A stretch of DNA of 64,000 nt from an uncultured Lewinella sp. (GCA_937873655.1 CALMYQ010000024.1:18935-82934), one strand, 5' to 3'. Shown: positions 51,474 through 61,489, numbered from the stretch's first letter. A program made the numbers and translations. Notes: generated from the letters alone by a model not told the origin.

Positions 51474-53990
51474 ATGCAGCAAGGCAGCGATCTATCCTCT
51501 TTCCAAACCGATTTCCAAGGCCTGAGCGCCGCCGAAGTCGCCGAATCCCGTAAAAAATACGGCAATAATTCCATTGAGAATAAGGAAGAAAGCGGATTCT
51601 GGACCGTATTGAAGGATGTGACCACCGAACCGATGTTCGTGCTCCTTTTGGTCGCAGCCGGTATTTATTTTCTGGCAGGGGAATATCCGGACGGCATCAT
51701 CATGGTGGCGGCCATCATCTTCGTTTCCGCCATATCGCTGTACCAGGAAACCCGCAGCCGGAATGCGCTGGCAGCCCTGAAGAAATTGACCCAGCCGAAT
51801 TCCAAAGTGATCCGCGACGGAGCGGTCAGGGAAATCCCGACCCAGGAGATCGTGAAGGGGGATTATATCATCGTGGAAGAAGGCAATCTGGTGCCCGCCG
51901 ACGCGGATATCGTCCATTCCAATGACTTTGCGCTCAATGAATCCATCCTGACCGGCGAATCCTTTCAGGTTGAAAAAAGCGAAAAATCGGAAAACCCGGC
52001 CATTTATTACGGTACGTTGGTCGTGTCCGGTTCGGCGGTCGGCAGGGTTACGGGGGTCGGCAGCCTGACGGAACTGGGCAAGATCGGCCAGTCTCTGGAA
52101 AAAGTGCAATCTGCCAAAACGCCCATGCAGCTCCAGATCAGCTCCTTTGTCAAAAAAATGGCTGCATTCGGGGTATTGGCTTTCCTGCTGGTCTGGGGGA
52201 TCAATTATTGGAAATCGGGCGACCTGCTGAGCGGATTGCTGAACGGCCTGACCCTGGCCATGTCGGTCCTGCCGGAGGAAATACCGGTAGCGTTCACCAC
52301 TTTTATGGCGCTCGGAGCCTGGCGGCTGATCCGGATGGGGGTGCTCACCAAGCAACCTCAAACCGTTGAGAGCCTGGGGGCTGCAACGGTCATCTGCATC
52401 GACAAAACCGGCACGATCACCGAAAACAGGATGACCCTGACCAGGGTGTATTGTTTTGCCGAGGACCGGATAGCCGGCCTTCAGGAATGTACGTCGGCGG
52501 CGTGCAGGCGCGTGGTGGAATACGCCATGTGGTCGAGTGAGGTCAATCCGTTTGATCCGATGGAACAGGCCATCCATAAAGCTTATCAGGAATCAGCAGA
52601 AAGGGACCTTCGCCCGGATTTTCAAATGTTTCATGAATATCCGCTGAGCGGGAGCCCGCCCATGATGACACACCTTTACGAAAACACGGAAGGCGCCAGG
52701 ATCATTGCCGCCAAAGGCGGGTGGGAAGCCATCGTGAGCGTATCCGGCCTGGAGGAAGGCCCGGCGGAAAGGGTAGGGGAAGTAGCCCGGGAAATGGCCG
52801 CCGGCGGTTATCGGGTGTTGGGCGTAGGCAGCACCCAATGGGAAAGCGACGATTTTCCGGCAAGGCAGCAGGATTTTAAATTCCGGTTTGAAGGCCTGAT
52901 CGCACTCGAAGACCCGCCCAAGCCAAACATCAGCAAGGTCTTTCGCCGTTTTTATGATGCCGGCATCCGGCTGAAGATCATTTCCGGGGATTTTCTGCAG
53001 ACGGTCCAGTCCATCGCCCGCCAAACCCGTTTCGAAGGAGCGGATAACCCGCTGACCGGCGCCCAGGTGGCGCAAATGGACGAAACCCAATTGCGGGAAG
53101 CCGTCAAAAAGACCAACCTGTTTGCCCGCATGTTCCCGGAAGCCAAATTGCGCGTGATCGAAGCCGAAAAAGCGAACGGGGAGATCGTTGCCATGACCGG
53201 CGACGGGGTCAACGATGCGCCCGCCCTCAAATCGGCTCATATCGGCGTGGCCATGGGCACCCGCGGCACCGAAACCGCAAAACGGGCAGCCTCCATCGTT
53301 ATCATCGACGACGACCTGGACAACATCGCCGACGCCGTCCTGCTCGGCCGGCGGATCTATTCGAATTTCAAAAAGGCGGTCCAATACATTATTTCCATAC
53401 ACATTCCGATCATCCTCACGGTGAGTACGCCCTTGCTGCTGGGATGGGCTTTTTCCAATATCTTCTCGCCGATCCACGTCATCTTTTTTGAGCTGATCAT
53501 GGGGCCCACCTGTTCGATCATTTTTGAAAATGAACCCATGGAGGAACGCCTCAAGCAGGAAAGTCCGCATCGGAGCGGCTCCGGCTTGTTCGCCGTTAAT
53601 GAATTGACCATCAGCATTATCCAGGGATTGGCGATCACGGCCGGCGTATTGTTCCTTTACCATTACACCATGAATGCCGGCTATGCAGAGGGTCAGGTCC
53701 GGACGGTCGCCTTCTCGACCATCCTGCTCAGCAACATCTTCCTGACCCTGGTCAACCGGTCTTTTTACTATTCCGTTTTTCGCACGCTGACCTATCCCAA
53801 CCGGTTGATCCCGCTCATCATTGCCGTTACCTTGGGCGTACTGGCCGCAACCCTGTATGTACCTGCCGTGCAATCCTTGTTCCGCCTGGAATCCATCGGC
53901 CTGGATCTGCAATGGAAATGCCTGGCTGTGGCGTTCGTCTCCGTGATCTGGGTGGAAGGGTATAAGATGTATAGGAGGAGGAGGAAGTAG
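51474..53990 (+). CDS. Cation-transporting P-type ATPase
   Basis: An 838-residue P2-type ATPase with TGES in LNESILTGES (actuator domain), PEEIP in helix 4, the phosphorylated Asp310 in DKTGTITEN, and TGDGVNDAPALK in the hinge; about 10 membrane helices. The PEEIP variant of the helix-4 PEGLP motif and a short nucleotide-binding domain set it apart from typical Ca2+ pumps, so Ca2+, Mn2+ or another cation are all possible. The gene is flanked by inverted copies of a composite repeat, and its last codons run directly into the right copy. Confidence 0.85.
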   Translation: MQQGSDLSSFQTDFQGLSAAEVAESRKKYGNNSIENKEESGFWTVLKDVTTEPMFVLLLVAAGIYFLAGEYPDGIIMVAAIIFVSAISLYQETRSRNALAALKKLTQPNSKVIRDGAVREIPTQEIVKGDYIIVEEGNLVPADADIVHSNDFALNESILTGESFQVEKSEKSENPAIYYGTLVVSGSAVGRVTGVGSLTELGKIGQSLEKVQSAKTPMQLQISSFVKKMAAFGVLAFLLVWGINYWKSGDLLSGLLNGLTLAMSVLPEEIPVAFTTFMALGAWRLIRMGVLTKQPQTVESLGAATVICIDKTGTITENRMTLTRVYCFAEDRIAGLQECTSAACRRVVEYAMWSSEVNPFDPMEQAIHKAYQESAERDLRPDFQMFHEYPLSGSPPMMTHLYENTEGARIIAAKGGWEAIVSVSGLEEGPAERVGEVAREMAAGGYRVLGVGSTQWESDDFPARQQDFKFRFEGLIALEDPPKPNISKVFRRFYDAGIRLKIISGDFLQTVQSIARQTRFEGADNPLTGAQVAQMDETQLREAVKKTNLFARMFPEAKLRVIEAEKANGEIVAMTGDGVNDAPALKSAHIGVAMGTRGTETAKRAASIVIIDDDLDNIADAVLLGRRIYSNFKKAVQYIISIHIPIILTVSTPLLLGWAFSNIFSPIHVIFFELIMGPTCSIIFENEPMEERLKQESPHRSGSGLFAVNELTISIIQGLAITAGVLFLYHYTMNAGYAEGQVRTVAFSTILLSNIFLTLVNRSFYYSVFRTLTYPNRLIPLIIAVTLGVLAATLYVPAVQSLFRLESIGLDLQWKCLAVAFVSVIWVEGYKMYRRRRK

Positions 53991-54066
53991 TCAGTTGTCA
54001 GTTGGCAGTTGGCAGTTGGCAGTGGTCAGTTGGCTCCATAGGAATCCCTTTGGGACAGTCCGGTAG
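53991..54066. repeat. Composite repeat, right copy (inverted)
   Basis: TCAGTTG/GGCAGTT 7-bp units are followed by the reverse of the block seen at 51229-51260 (GGCTCCATAGGAATCCCTTT...GACAGTCC). It starts at the stop codon of the P-type ATPase gene. A further short AATGAACC array follows at about 54174-54200. Confidence 0.85.
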
Positions 54067-54212
54067 CTGAGGGAAGTCGAAGCTGCAAGGGACGCATAAC
54101 CATCAAACCATCCAACACCAAAAGCAAGTCCGGCAATAAAGTTCGGCACGGAAGCTTAAAGTCAAATCCCCTCAACAATGAACCAATGAACCAATGAACC
54201 ACTGAAACCCTC

Positions 54213-55490
54213 CTACTCCTCCCGCACCTCCGTAACTGCAGGCGCCTTCCAACGCTCAAACCCAACCGGCTTGCTTTGCGCTTTGCGAACAGCCGCTGAA
54301 GTACGCCGTTTGTCGCTGACCATGGCGAAGGTCATGATCAGGCTGGTGCCGATGATGATGAACAACAGGATGCCCGGCTGAAAACCGGCAATTTGGGCCT
54401 CTTCCGGAATGTTGGTAAACAAGAGAATGGTGATCAATCCGCGGGGGGCGACGAATACCTGCGGCAGGATGTCCCGGCCGATGAAAACCCGCAGGATCAG
54501 GAACCGGACCAGGTAAATGGAAAGGATGATCAACAGGCTGATCACGGCAACATCCACCCTGACCAGCGTGGCCAGCGAAATCGTGAGGCCGAAGATCACA
54601 AAGAAAAAAGTGCGTACGATGAATGCCGTTTCCATGGTCACAACGTGCAGCCCTTCGTAGATCTGTTTGGCGTATTCCAGCTTCAGGAGTTTGCTGAGCC
54701 GCCCCCGGAAAAACAACTCCATATTGGCGATCAGCAGGCCGAACACCAGAATGATGATCAGGCTCGACAAGTGGTAGATCTTGCCGACGGAATACAGCAG
54801 CAACAGCACCGAAATGAGCAAAAAGAATTTGGTATTGCTCCGGATGCTCTGGAAAATGACCAGGATAATGTAACTGGCGACCAGCGAAACCACGATCGTG
54901 AGCAGCACATTTCCGGCGAATCCCGCTACCCCGTGGCTCCCTTCGGACGCATCCATCTGGCCGCTGAGGAAGTAGAAGACCATGATCCCCAGGATGTCCG
55001 AAAACGTACTTTCGTAAATGTGAAACTCCTTTTTGTCCGTTTTCAGCCCCGAAACGCTGGGAATGATGATCGCGCTCGACAAGATGGACAGCGGAGTAGC
55101 GTACAGCCATGCCGCGCTCATGGTCATCCCTTCGATCGAGTAATGCAAAATCAGGGCCGCCGGCCACATCGAACCCAGCAATCCGATCAGGGCGATGACG
55201 AATGCCTTGGCGATCGGGACGTATTTCTCCCGTTTGAGCTCCAGCTCAAGGGCGGCTTCCAGCACAATCATGATCAGCCCGATGATGCCCAGCACTTCCA
55301 GGAGCGGCAAAAAATCGAGATCCTGCAATCCGGCCGCCTGCAACCCGATCTGCAGGGCAATGCCCAGTGCGATCAGCATGATGACGGCCGGGATATTCGT
55401 CTTCCGCGAGATCTCGCTGAACAGGAAGGACAGAATAACGATGACCGATACTTCAATGATGACATTATACGAGGTTAGGATATCTGTCAT
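54213..55490 (-). CDS. Cation/proton antiporter (CPA family)
   Basis: A 425-residue inner-membrane protein of 12 or so helices in the Na+(K+)/H+ exchanger superfamily: an N-terminal NIPAVIMLIALGIAL helix, an acidic YESTFSDILGIMVFYF helix at the position of the ion-binding Asp, and a loop APRGLITILLF. It is the last gene of a minus-strand operon, 6 bases after the MscS-like gene. With a channel and ATPase upstream it probably takes part in ion or pH balance. The ion cannot be told. Confidence 0.85.
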   Translation of the reverse strand: MTDILTSYNVIIEVSVIVILSFLFSEISRKTNIPAVIMLIALGIALQIGLQAAGLQDLDFLPLLEVLGIIGLIMIVLEAALELELKREKYVPIAKAFVIALIGLLGSMWPAALILHYSIEGMTMSAAWLYATPLSILSSAIIIPSVSGLKTDKKEFHIYESTFSDILGIMVFYFLSGQMDASEGSHGVAGFAGNVLLTIVVSLVASYIILVIFQSIRSNTKFFLLISVLLLLYSVGKIYHLSSLIIILVFGLLIANMELFFRGRLSKLLKLEYAKQIYEGLHVVTMETAFIVRTFFFVIFGLTISLATLVRVDVAVISLLIILSIYLVRFLILRVFIGRDILPQVFVAPRGLITILLFTNIPEEAQIAGFQPGILLFIIIGTSLIMTFAMVSDKRRTSAAVRKAQSKPVGFERWKAPAVTEVREE

Positions 55491-55496
55491 GCAGGC

Positions 55497-56228
55497 TTAT
55501 TTTTTTGAGATTTTACAGGAATAACCCCATTCCCGGATCAAGGCCATGAGGTCGTTCAGGTGTCCTTCTTCCCGAACCAGGATTCTGACGTGGAATGCTC
55601 CGGCGGAGTCGTCAACACCGGAGAGTTCCGGTGGGTGAGCCCAGTCCGGATAAGGCGCCGAACGCAGCAATTCCAGGAACCTGGCCGGCGAATTGGCTTT
55701 CTGGTCGGCGCCCGCCGGTTCGATGATCAAATGGTACAAGCCGCCGCCGGCCTCCGCCGACTTGAGGGTGAAGCCGTCTTTCAGCAGCAGCCCGTACGGA
55801 ACGAAATGGGCGCCTTTGTTGGTCTTCAGTTGCACCCCGAAATTGCCCACCTCAAAAACAGTGCCCTGCAGGTTGGCGGTCTGTATGCTCTTTCCGATGG
55901 ATACGGCATTGGTAAAGCGGATGATCCGGCCGTTGAGGTAATTCCGGATGTGGTTGAATCCGGTAAGGAGTACGAGCAAGGCCATAAGCCCGTGGAAAAC
56001 CGGATTGATCAGGATGAAAAGACTGGCCAGAAAGACCAGTGCGGCGGGTTCGTACAACAAGCGGGCCTTGCGGATCCACCGGTTGATCTGCGGCCCGAAA
56101 TAACCCGAGATCCGGGCTGTTTCCAGCAGGCGCGCCGCGAACCGGAGCAGCAGGTAAACCGCCCCCACCAGGAGCGCTGATGACAGCAACTCCCCCCAGG
56201 TAAACCGGCTGGTCAGCAATGCTTCCAT
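55497..56228 (-). CDS. MscS-like small-conductance channel protein
   Basis: A 243-residue membrane protein with about three N-terminal hydrophobic segments and a beta-domain reading GTVFEVGNFGVQLKTNKGAHFVPYG, which matches the MscS beta-domain pattern (position of the pore-vestibule linker). The C-terminal alpha/beta part is short. Its ATG follows the ATPase stop directly (TAG-ATG), so translation is coupled. Likely role: a gated ion release channel. Compared with E. coli MscS it lacks an obvious glycine/alanine-packed TM3, so gating may differ. Confidence 0.65.
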   Translation of the reverse strand: MEALLTSRFTWGELLSSALLVGAVYLLLRFAARLLETARISGYFGPQINRWIRKARLLYEPAALVFLASLFILINPVFHGLMALLVLLTGFNHIRNYLNGRIIRFTNAVSIGKSIQTANLQGTVFEVGNFGVQLKTNKGAHFVPYGLLLKDGFTLKSAEAGGGLYHLIIEPAGADQKANSPARFLELLRSAPYPDWAHPPELSGVDDSAGAFHVRILVREEGHLNDLMALIREWGYSCKISKK

Positions 56229-58598
56229 CTATTGTTGAAAGGTTATGAATTTATGTCTTTCCAGGAGCCGGCCCAGTTCGTTGGCCGTTACTTCGTTAAC
56301 TTCCACCTGCCCGTCTATCCTGCGGATGAGCAATTTGACGTTCAGCAATCGCTGCAGGACGTAGCTGTATTTATCGCTGAAAGCGGGTCCGAAAAGCTTT
56401 CGCAAACGGTACTCCGTCGTGTATTTTTCCATCATGACCGAGGCGAGCAGTATCCCGTTGTCCGGATTAATGAAATCGGGCATCGGGAACCCCGGCCGGT
56501 ACTGGTGGATGACCTTGTCGTCGTCCAGTTTCCGGGTAAAACTCGACCAAAGGTTCAACGCCTCGCCCACATTTCCGCCGGAAACGCGGTAAATGATCTC
56601 CGTCATTTTGGTAAACTGCCCCGGCGAGATTTCCGTTCCCTCCGCATCCGACAGGGTCTTGTGGGTGGCGCCGTGCCGGATCAGGATCGCCTGCCGGATA
56701 TCCTCGACGCCCATCCGGTCGAGGTTGATCCTGGCCTGGAAGTACTTGCCGATATCGTAAATGCGGCTCAGGCCCGCGTGTTGCCAGTTGCTCATGGCCA
56801 CCATGACGAATAACCTGCCGGAGTGGTTGTCGATGAACCGAAGGAGCTTCTGCATATTGGCGTGGAAATCCTGCCACAGCTCCAGGTCGTCGATCCAGAT
56901 CAGCGGCTTATGCTGTATCGCATATTTACGGATGAATTCGAGGGCTTCACCCAGGTTATGGGTTACCGTGAACTTCCGTCCCTGGAAGGCGATGGTCGTA
57001 TCCGGGGTCAGGACAATGGTGTTTTTAGCAAAATAGCGGTGGGCTATCAGGTCGCCGAAAAGGGATTTTCCAGCAAATCGCTGCCCGGTCAGGCAGACCG
57101 CTCCCCGGAAGCCGTTTCGCCATTGGCCGATCAGTTTTTCAATGCGTTTCAACTCCGCTTCCCGACCGACCCAGAACGATTCGCCGATATAGCCCTTGGT
57201 CAGGAAAATGCTGGAATACTGGCTGTTGTCCGGGTCGGCGGTCCGGATCTGTATGAACCGCACCAGTTTTTCCGACAGGCTCAGGGCTTCTTCCTGTTCA
57301 ACCGAACTTTTGAACCTGCGCAACCGCTGGAGCACCTGGGCATATTGGTCCTGGATTCGGGTCAGCAACTGGTTCCGGTTGATCTTCAACTGGTTGATGG
57401 ACGACTGGAGCGTCAGGGCCAGGAACTCGGCAGAGGTGTCATAGATGCCGGATATCCGGAAGGTGGCCCGCATCCGGGTATTCACCTGCCGGTCCAATCC
57501 TTCAATCTCGGTCTTCCAGTCCGCCAGCTTTTGCTTGAACCCTTCCATCGGTTGGTAGATATCCATGGAAGCCAGGTGGGTCTTCCGGTCTTCGGGGCTG
57601 TCATTGGCCAGCAGGATGGCCCGGTTGCGGATATTGGCCAGCGACAGTTTGAACATGTTTCGCACCTGTTCGATCGATTCGCCGCTGTCGTACAGCAACG
57701 GCAGGATCTCCGATTCCATCCATTGGCGGGCGATTCGCCTCAGATTGAGCTCACGGAACAGGATCATGCCGCTTTCCGTTCCGACGGCAGGTTGCAATTT
57801 GAGCGGAAGCTCCGGCAGTTCCCTGTCGAGCTCTTCCTGGTAAAAAACCAGCGGCCCGGTAGCCGGGATCTCTTTTTCCAGGGCCTCGAGGTGGCTGTTG
57901 ATCCGGCCCGGCTTGTCCTGGATATTGTCCCGGATAAAATCGATGGCATTGTGAGCGGTGGTCTGGAATTGCTCCAGTTCGCGGTGGAAACCGGCAATCG
58001 TACGGGCTGTCAACGCCCGGATATGTTGAAAAGTGGCCGAAACGCCCCGAAGCTGCCGGTATTGCTCGGTCAACTGATCGCATTGCTGCGGCAGGCGCTC
58101 CAATTGCGCCTTGTACGTCGGCCACGGCGATTGCTGCCGCTCCCATCGTTCGACCTGCCGGCTGATCCCTTTGTTCTGCGAGCGGATATAAGCGGCTTCC
58201 TTCTTCGGCATGTCTTTAAGGGCGCTTGCCGCGGACAGGATCGTTTCCCGGGATTGCTCGCGGAGCGTTTTCAGGTCATCCGGCCGGACCGATTTGTCCA
58301 GTTTCAGCACCTGGGCTTTTAATTGTTGGAAATACACGTCCCGCCACAGGATCAGAAAGGACTTTGCGGATTCTGCCCAGGAAAAAATAACCAGAAAAGA
58401 GCCGAAAAGCGCAGTATCGCCCTTTGAGCCGGCCGAAAGACGCCCGGCATGGGTCTCTCCGAGGTCGATAACGGATTGCTGCAGTTGCCGGAGCCCGTCG
58501 CAAAGGGCCTCGGCATACCTGGGCGATTCCCATGTTTTTTCAATGGTTTCGTCCAGCAGGGTTTCGAAAGAAGAAAACAGCGTCTCGATTTTTTCCAT
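56229..58598 (-). CDS. Large coiled-coil P-loop ATPase of unknown function
   Basis: A 789-residue protein without an evident signal peptide. Residues 1-450 are helical and coiled-coil-like with many Gln/Glu/Leu; at about 477-520 an AAA_16/ORC-like ATPase begins with VGREAEL, Walker A GQRFAGKS (505-512), Walker B LIWIDD (566-571) and a C-terminal winged-helix-like end (about 720-789). This suggests a signalling ATPase of the STAND/AAA_16 type. It is the first gene of a three-gene operon with an MscS-like channel and an antiporter. I do not recognise a named family; control of the channel or antiporter is an inference from context. Confidence 0.65.
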   Translation of the reverse strand: MEKIETLFSSFETLLDETIEKTWESPRYAEALCDGLRQLQQSVIDLGETHAGRLSAGSKGDTALFGSFLVIFSWAESAKSFLILWRDVYFQQLKAQVLKLDKSVRPDDLKTLREQSRETILSAASALKDMPKKEAAYIRSQNKGISRQVERWERQQSPWPTYKAQLERLPQQCDQLTEQYRQLRGVSATFQHIRALTARTIAGFHRELEQFQTTAHNAIDFIRDNIQDKPGRINSHLEALEKEIPATGPLVFYQEELDRELPELPLKLQPAVGTESGMILFRELNLRRIARQWMESEILPLLYDSGESIEQVRNMFKLSLANIRNRAILLANDSPEDRKTHLASMDIYQPMEGFKQKLADWKTEIEGLDRQVNTRMRATFRISGIYDTSAEFLALTLQSSINQLKINRNQLLTRIQDQYAQVLQRLRRFKSSVEQEEALSLSEKLVRFIQIRTADPDNSQYSSIFLTKGYIGESFWVGREAELKRIEKLIGQWRNGFRGAVCLTGQRFAGKSLFGDLIAHRYFAKNTIVLTPDTTIAFQGRKFTVTHNLGEALEFIRKYAIQHKPLIWIDDLELWQDFHANMQKLLRFIDNHSGRLFVMVAMSNWQHAGLSRIYDIGKYFQARINLDRMGVEDIRQAILIRHGATHKTLSDAEGTEISPGQFTKMTEIIYRVSGGNVGEALNLWSSFTRKLDDDKVIHQYRPGFPMPDFINPDNGILLASVMMEKYTTEYRLRKLFGPAFSDKYSYVLQRLLNVKLLIRRIDGQVEVNEVTANELGRLLERHKFITFQQ

Positions 58599-58780
58599 CA
58601 GCGAATTGGATCCTGTTTCCCGGTTTGGAAACGGGGTAATGGCACTAAATTATAAAAATATGGGGAACCCGGCCTGAAATCTGTATCCGCCGGTGAAAAT
58701 TTCTCCTGAAAATCAACCTGTAACCGGCGATTAAACGGCTAAAAATCACCGGTTTCCCGGCTGTTTATCATCACTGATTT
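58599..58780. other. Divergent intergenic region between ATPase operon and hypF
   Basis: A gap of 285 bases in all. It contains an inverted repeat with arms AACCGGCGATT (58722-58732) and AATCACCGGTT (58744-58754), one mismatch, which may be an operator shared by the divergent genes. No clear promoter was found for the minus-strand operon. Confidence 0.4.
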
Positions 58781-58812
58781 TTTGCAGGCCAGGGTTTATT
58801 TTCTTAATTTTG
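58781..58812 (+). promoter_or_regulatory. Bacteroidota-type promoter of hypF
   Basis: TTTG at 58781-58784 and TAATTTTG at 58805-58812 are both exact matches with a spacing of 24 bases start to start, the best promoter in the window. Transcription would start near 58818, 66 bases before the GTG start. Confidence 0.65.
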
Positions 58813-58883
58813 GAGGTAACCGGTAAGGGGACAAAATTCCGGTCTTTGAGCCTGGAAACGATTTCCTAATAAAATAAAACAGG

Positions 58884-61229
58884 GTGACCACATGGCATAT
58901 CCATATAGAAGGTCAGGTGCAGGGCGTTGGTTTTCGCCCGCATGTCTATATGCTGGCCAGGCAATTCGGCCTGACGGGGACGGTCAACAATACCCTCGAC
59001 GGTGTGCATGTGGAGGTCAACGGCCCCCGGGAATACGTCCACCGGTTTTACAGGGCCCTGATCGACCGGGCGCCCCGGCTGTCGGGCATTACCCGGCACC
59101 GGATCGGGCGCGTTGAATCCCGTTATTTTCCTGATTTCCGGATCATTTCCAGCGCATCCTCCGGCGTTGCCAAGCTGCTGATCACCCCTGATTTTGCCCT
59201 GTGCGACGCCTGTTCCGCTGATCTGCACAGGGAAGGGAACCGCCGGAAAGATTACGCCTTTACCACCTGCACGCATTGCGGCCCGCGCTATTCAGTGATC
59301 AGCCGGCTGCCCTATGACCGGGAAAATACGGCCATGGGGCCTTTTGAGATGTGCCCGGTCTGTTCCAAGGAATACAACGATCCGCTCGACCGGCGCTATT
59401 ACGCCCAGATCAACTCGTGCCCGGCGTGCGGCGTAACCCTGGCCCTTTGGGGACAAGATGACCGGCCGCTGGAAACCCCTCAGGATGAGATCCCGGCAAC
59501 CGTAGCCCGGCTCTGGACTGCCGGCGGGATTGTGGCCATCAAAGGCATCGGGGGGTACCTGCTCACCTGCGACGCGGCAAATGAAAGGGCCGTATCCCTG
59601 CTTCGCGAACGAAAACACCGGCCGTCCAAACCGTTTGCGCTGATGTACCCCGGCGTCGATGCCCTGAAGCGCGACCTGGCGCCGACCGGCGCTGAACTGA
59701 CGGAATTGACCAGCCCTGCCGCCCCCATCGTATTGGTGGAAAAAGCTCGGAAAACGCAGGTCTCAACGGCGTTTGATGCTATAGCGCCCGGCCTGGACCT
59801 GATCGGGGTCATGCTGCCCTACACGCCGCTTTATGAACTGCTGCTGGACGCGTTCGGCAAACCCATTGTTGCCACCAGCGGCAATGTCAGCAATGCACCG
59901 ATCGTGTACCGGGATGATAAAGCCCTGGAGGAACTCCGGCAAATCGCAGGGCATGTGCTGGTCAACAACCGCGAGATCGTCATCCCGCAGGACGACAGCG
60001 TGATCCGGTTCACCTCTTTTACCCGGCAGCGGATCGTCCTGAGGCGTTCGCGCGGGTTTGCACCCAATTATGCAGGCAAAAACCCGGATTTGCCGCAAGA
60101 TTGCATACTGGCCGCCGGCGCCATGCTCAAAAGTACGTTCACCTATTTCCACAGGGGCAATACCTTTGTCAGCCAATACCTCGGCGACCTGGAAGCATTT
60201 GATGCCCAGGAGCATTACCGCCATACTGCACAGCATTTCTTTCAGCTTTTCAATACCCTCCCTGAATTGATCCTGACCGATAAACATCCGGGGTACCCCT
60301 CGACGGAATACGGGTTGCAGCTGGCTGCCGACCTGGAGGTCCCCGCAGAACAGGTTCAGCACCATATCGCTCATTTTGCCGCGGTACTGGCTGAAAACGA
60401 CCTGACCGCCTGTTCGGAGCCCGTTCTCGGCGTGATCTGGGACGGTACCGGCCTCGGGGATGACGGTCAGATCTGGGGCGGTGAATTTTTTCAATACGAA
60501 GAATCCGTGTTCCGGCGCTGCGGGCAATTCGAGTACTTCGGCTTTATTCTCGGCGATAAAATGCCGAAAGAGCCGCGGATCTCCGCATTGGCAGCCTGCC
60601 ATGGCCTGCCGGAGGCGGAGGACCTGCTCGCCCCCAAATTCACCCGGCGGGAATGGGATTTGTACCGCCGGATGCTGGCCAACGAGAACGCGTTGAAAAC
60701 CTCCAGCGTCGGCCGGATATTCGATGCCGTTGCCTCGCTGCTGGGCCTCATGGACCGGCAGACCTTCGAAGGGGAAGCCGCCTCGCAACTGGAACGGCTT
60801 GCCGAGGGTTATTGTAAAAGGAACGGCTTACACTTTGACGCCGGATATTTTGCCGAAGGATCCGCCTTTCCGGTCGCTCCGACCCGGATCCTGATGAACG
60901 GCATCATCCGGGACCTGCTCAAAGGAGAGCCGAAAGACCTGATTGCGGCCAGATTTCACTATTCGCTGGTGCAATTGATCGAAGCTGCGGCCGTCCGCCA
61001 GGGCATCAACAAGATTGCCTTCAGCGGCGGGGGTTTCCAGAACAGCCTGCTTGTTGACCTTATCATATTTCACCTGGACACCAGGGTTGACCTTTATTTT
61101 CACAGGGAATTGTCACCCAATGACGAATGCGTATCCTTCGGCCAGTTGATCTGGTATCAGATCAGGACGGGCAGGGAATCCATTATACAAGACAAAACCG
61201 ATAACCATGTGTTTAGCGATTCCAGGTAA
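58884..61229 (+). CDS. hypF: Hydrogenase maturation carbamoyltransferase HypF
   Basis: A 781-residue cytosolic enzyme that makes the thiocarboxamide on HypE from carbamoyl phosphate and ATP, the first step in CN ligand synthesis for [NiFe]-hydrogenases. Domains in order: acylphosphatase (1-90, QGVGFRPHVY), four CxxC zinc-finger pairs (from about 107, CDAC...CTHC...CPVC...CPAC), a YrdC domain (about 195-370) and a Kae1-like domain (about 395-765, GVIWDGTGLGDDG). Start GTG 58884 is chosen because the acylphosphatase strand begins immediately. Its 3' end overlaps hypC by 23 bases. Confidence 0.95.
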   Translation: MTTWHIHIEGQVQGVGFRPHVYMLARQFGLTGTVNNTLDGVHVEVNGPREYVHRFYRALIDRAPRLSGITRHRIGRVESRYFPDFRIISSASSGVAKLLITPDFALCDACSADLHREGNRRKDYAFTTCTHCGPRYSVISRLPYDRENTAMGPFEMCPVCSKEYNDPLDRRYYAQINSCPACGVTLALWGQDDRPLETPQDEIPATVARLWTAGGIVAIKGIGGYLLTCDAANERAVSLLRERKHRPSKPFALMYPGVDALKRDLAPTGAELTELTSPAAPIVLVEKARKTQVSTAFDAIAPGLDLIGVMLPYTPLYELLLDAFGKPIVATSGNVSNAPIVYRDDKALEELRQIAGHVLVNNREIVIPQDDSVIRFTSFTRQRIVLRRSRGFAPNYAGKNPDLPQDCILAAGAMLKSTFTYFHRGNTFVSQYLGDLEAFDAQEHYRHTAQHFFQLFNTLPELILTDKHPGYPSTEYGLQLAADLEVPAEQVQHHIAHFAAVLAENDLTACSEPVLGVIWDGTGLGDDGQIWGGEFFQYEESVFRRCGQFEYFGFILGDKMPKEPRISALAACHGLPEAEDLLAPKFTRREWDLYRRMLANENALKTSSVGRIFDAVASLLGLMDRQTFEGEAASQLERLAEGYCKRNGLHFDAGYFAEGSAFPVAPTRILMNGIIRDLLKGEPKDLIAARFHYSLVQLIEAAAVRQGINKIAFSGGGFQNSLLVDLIIFHLDTRVDLYFHRELSPNDECVSFGQLIWYQIRTGRESIIQDKTDNHVFSDSR

Positions 61230-61479
61230 GATCGTGTCGATTGAAGACCGGTTTGAAGGCTTTTTCAGAATGGCGAGAGTTTCCTTCGGCGGCATTGTCA
61301 AGGAAGCCAGCCTCGAAATGGTACCGCAGGCGGCCGTCGGCGATTATGTGCTGGTGCACGTCGGGGTAGCCATCAGTCTGGTGGACGAAGAAGAGGCGAT
61401 GAAGACCTTCCAATACCTCAAAGAGATCGGTGATCTGGAGGAATTGGGCCAGACCGATGACCAGGGCGCTATTCCTTAA
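61207..61479 (+). CDS. hypC: Hydrogenase maturation chaperone HypC
   Basis: A 90-residue HypC/HupF protein starting MCLAIPGK; the second-position Cys binds the Fe(CN)2CO unit and the hydrogenase large-subunit precursor. It works with HypD. It overlaps the end of hypF by 23 bases and is followed by hypD after 10 bases. Confidence 0.95.
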   Translation: MCLAIPGKIVSIEDRFEGFFRMARVSFGGIVKEASLEMVPQAAVGDYVLVHVGVAISLVDEEEAMKTFQYLKEIGDLEELGQTDDQGAIP

Positions 61480-61489
61480 TTTCAGCAGT

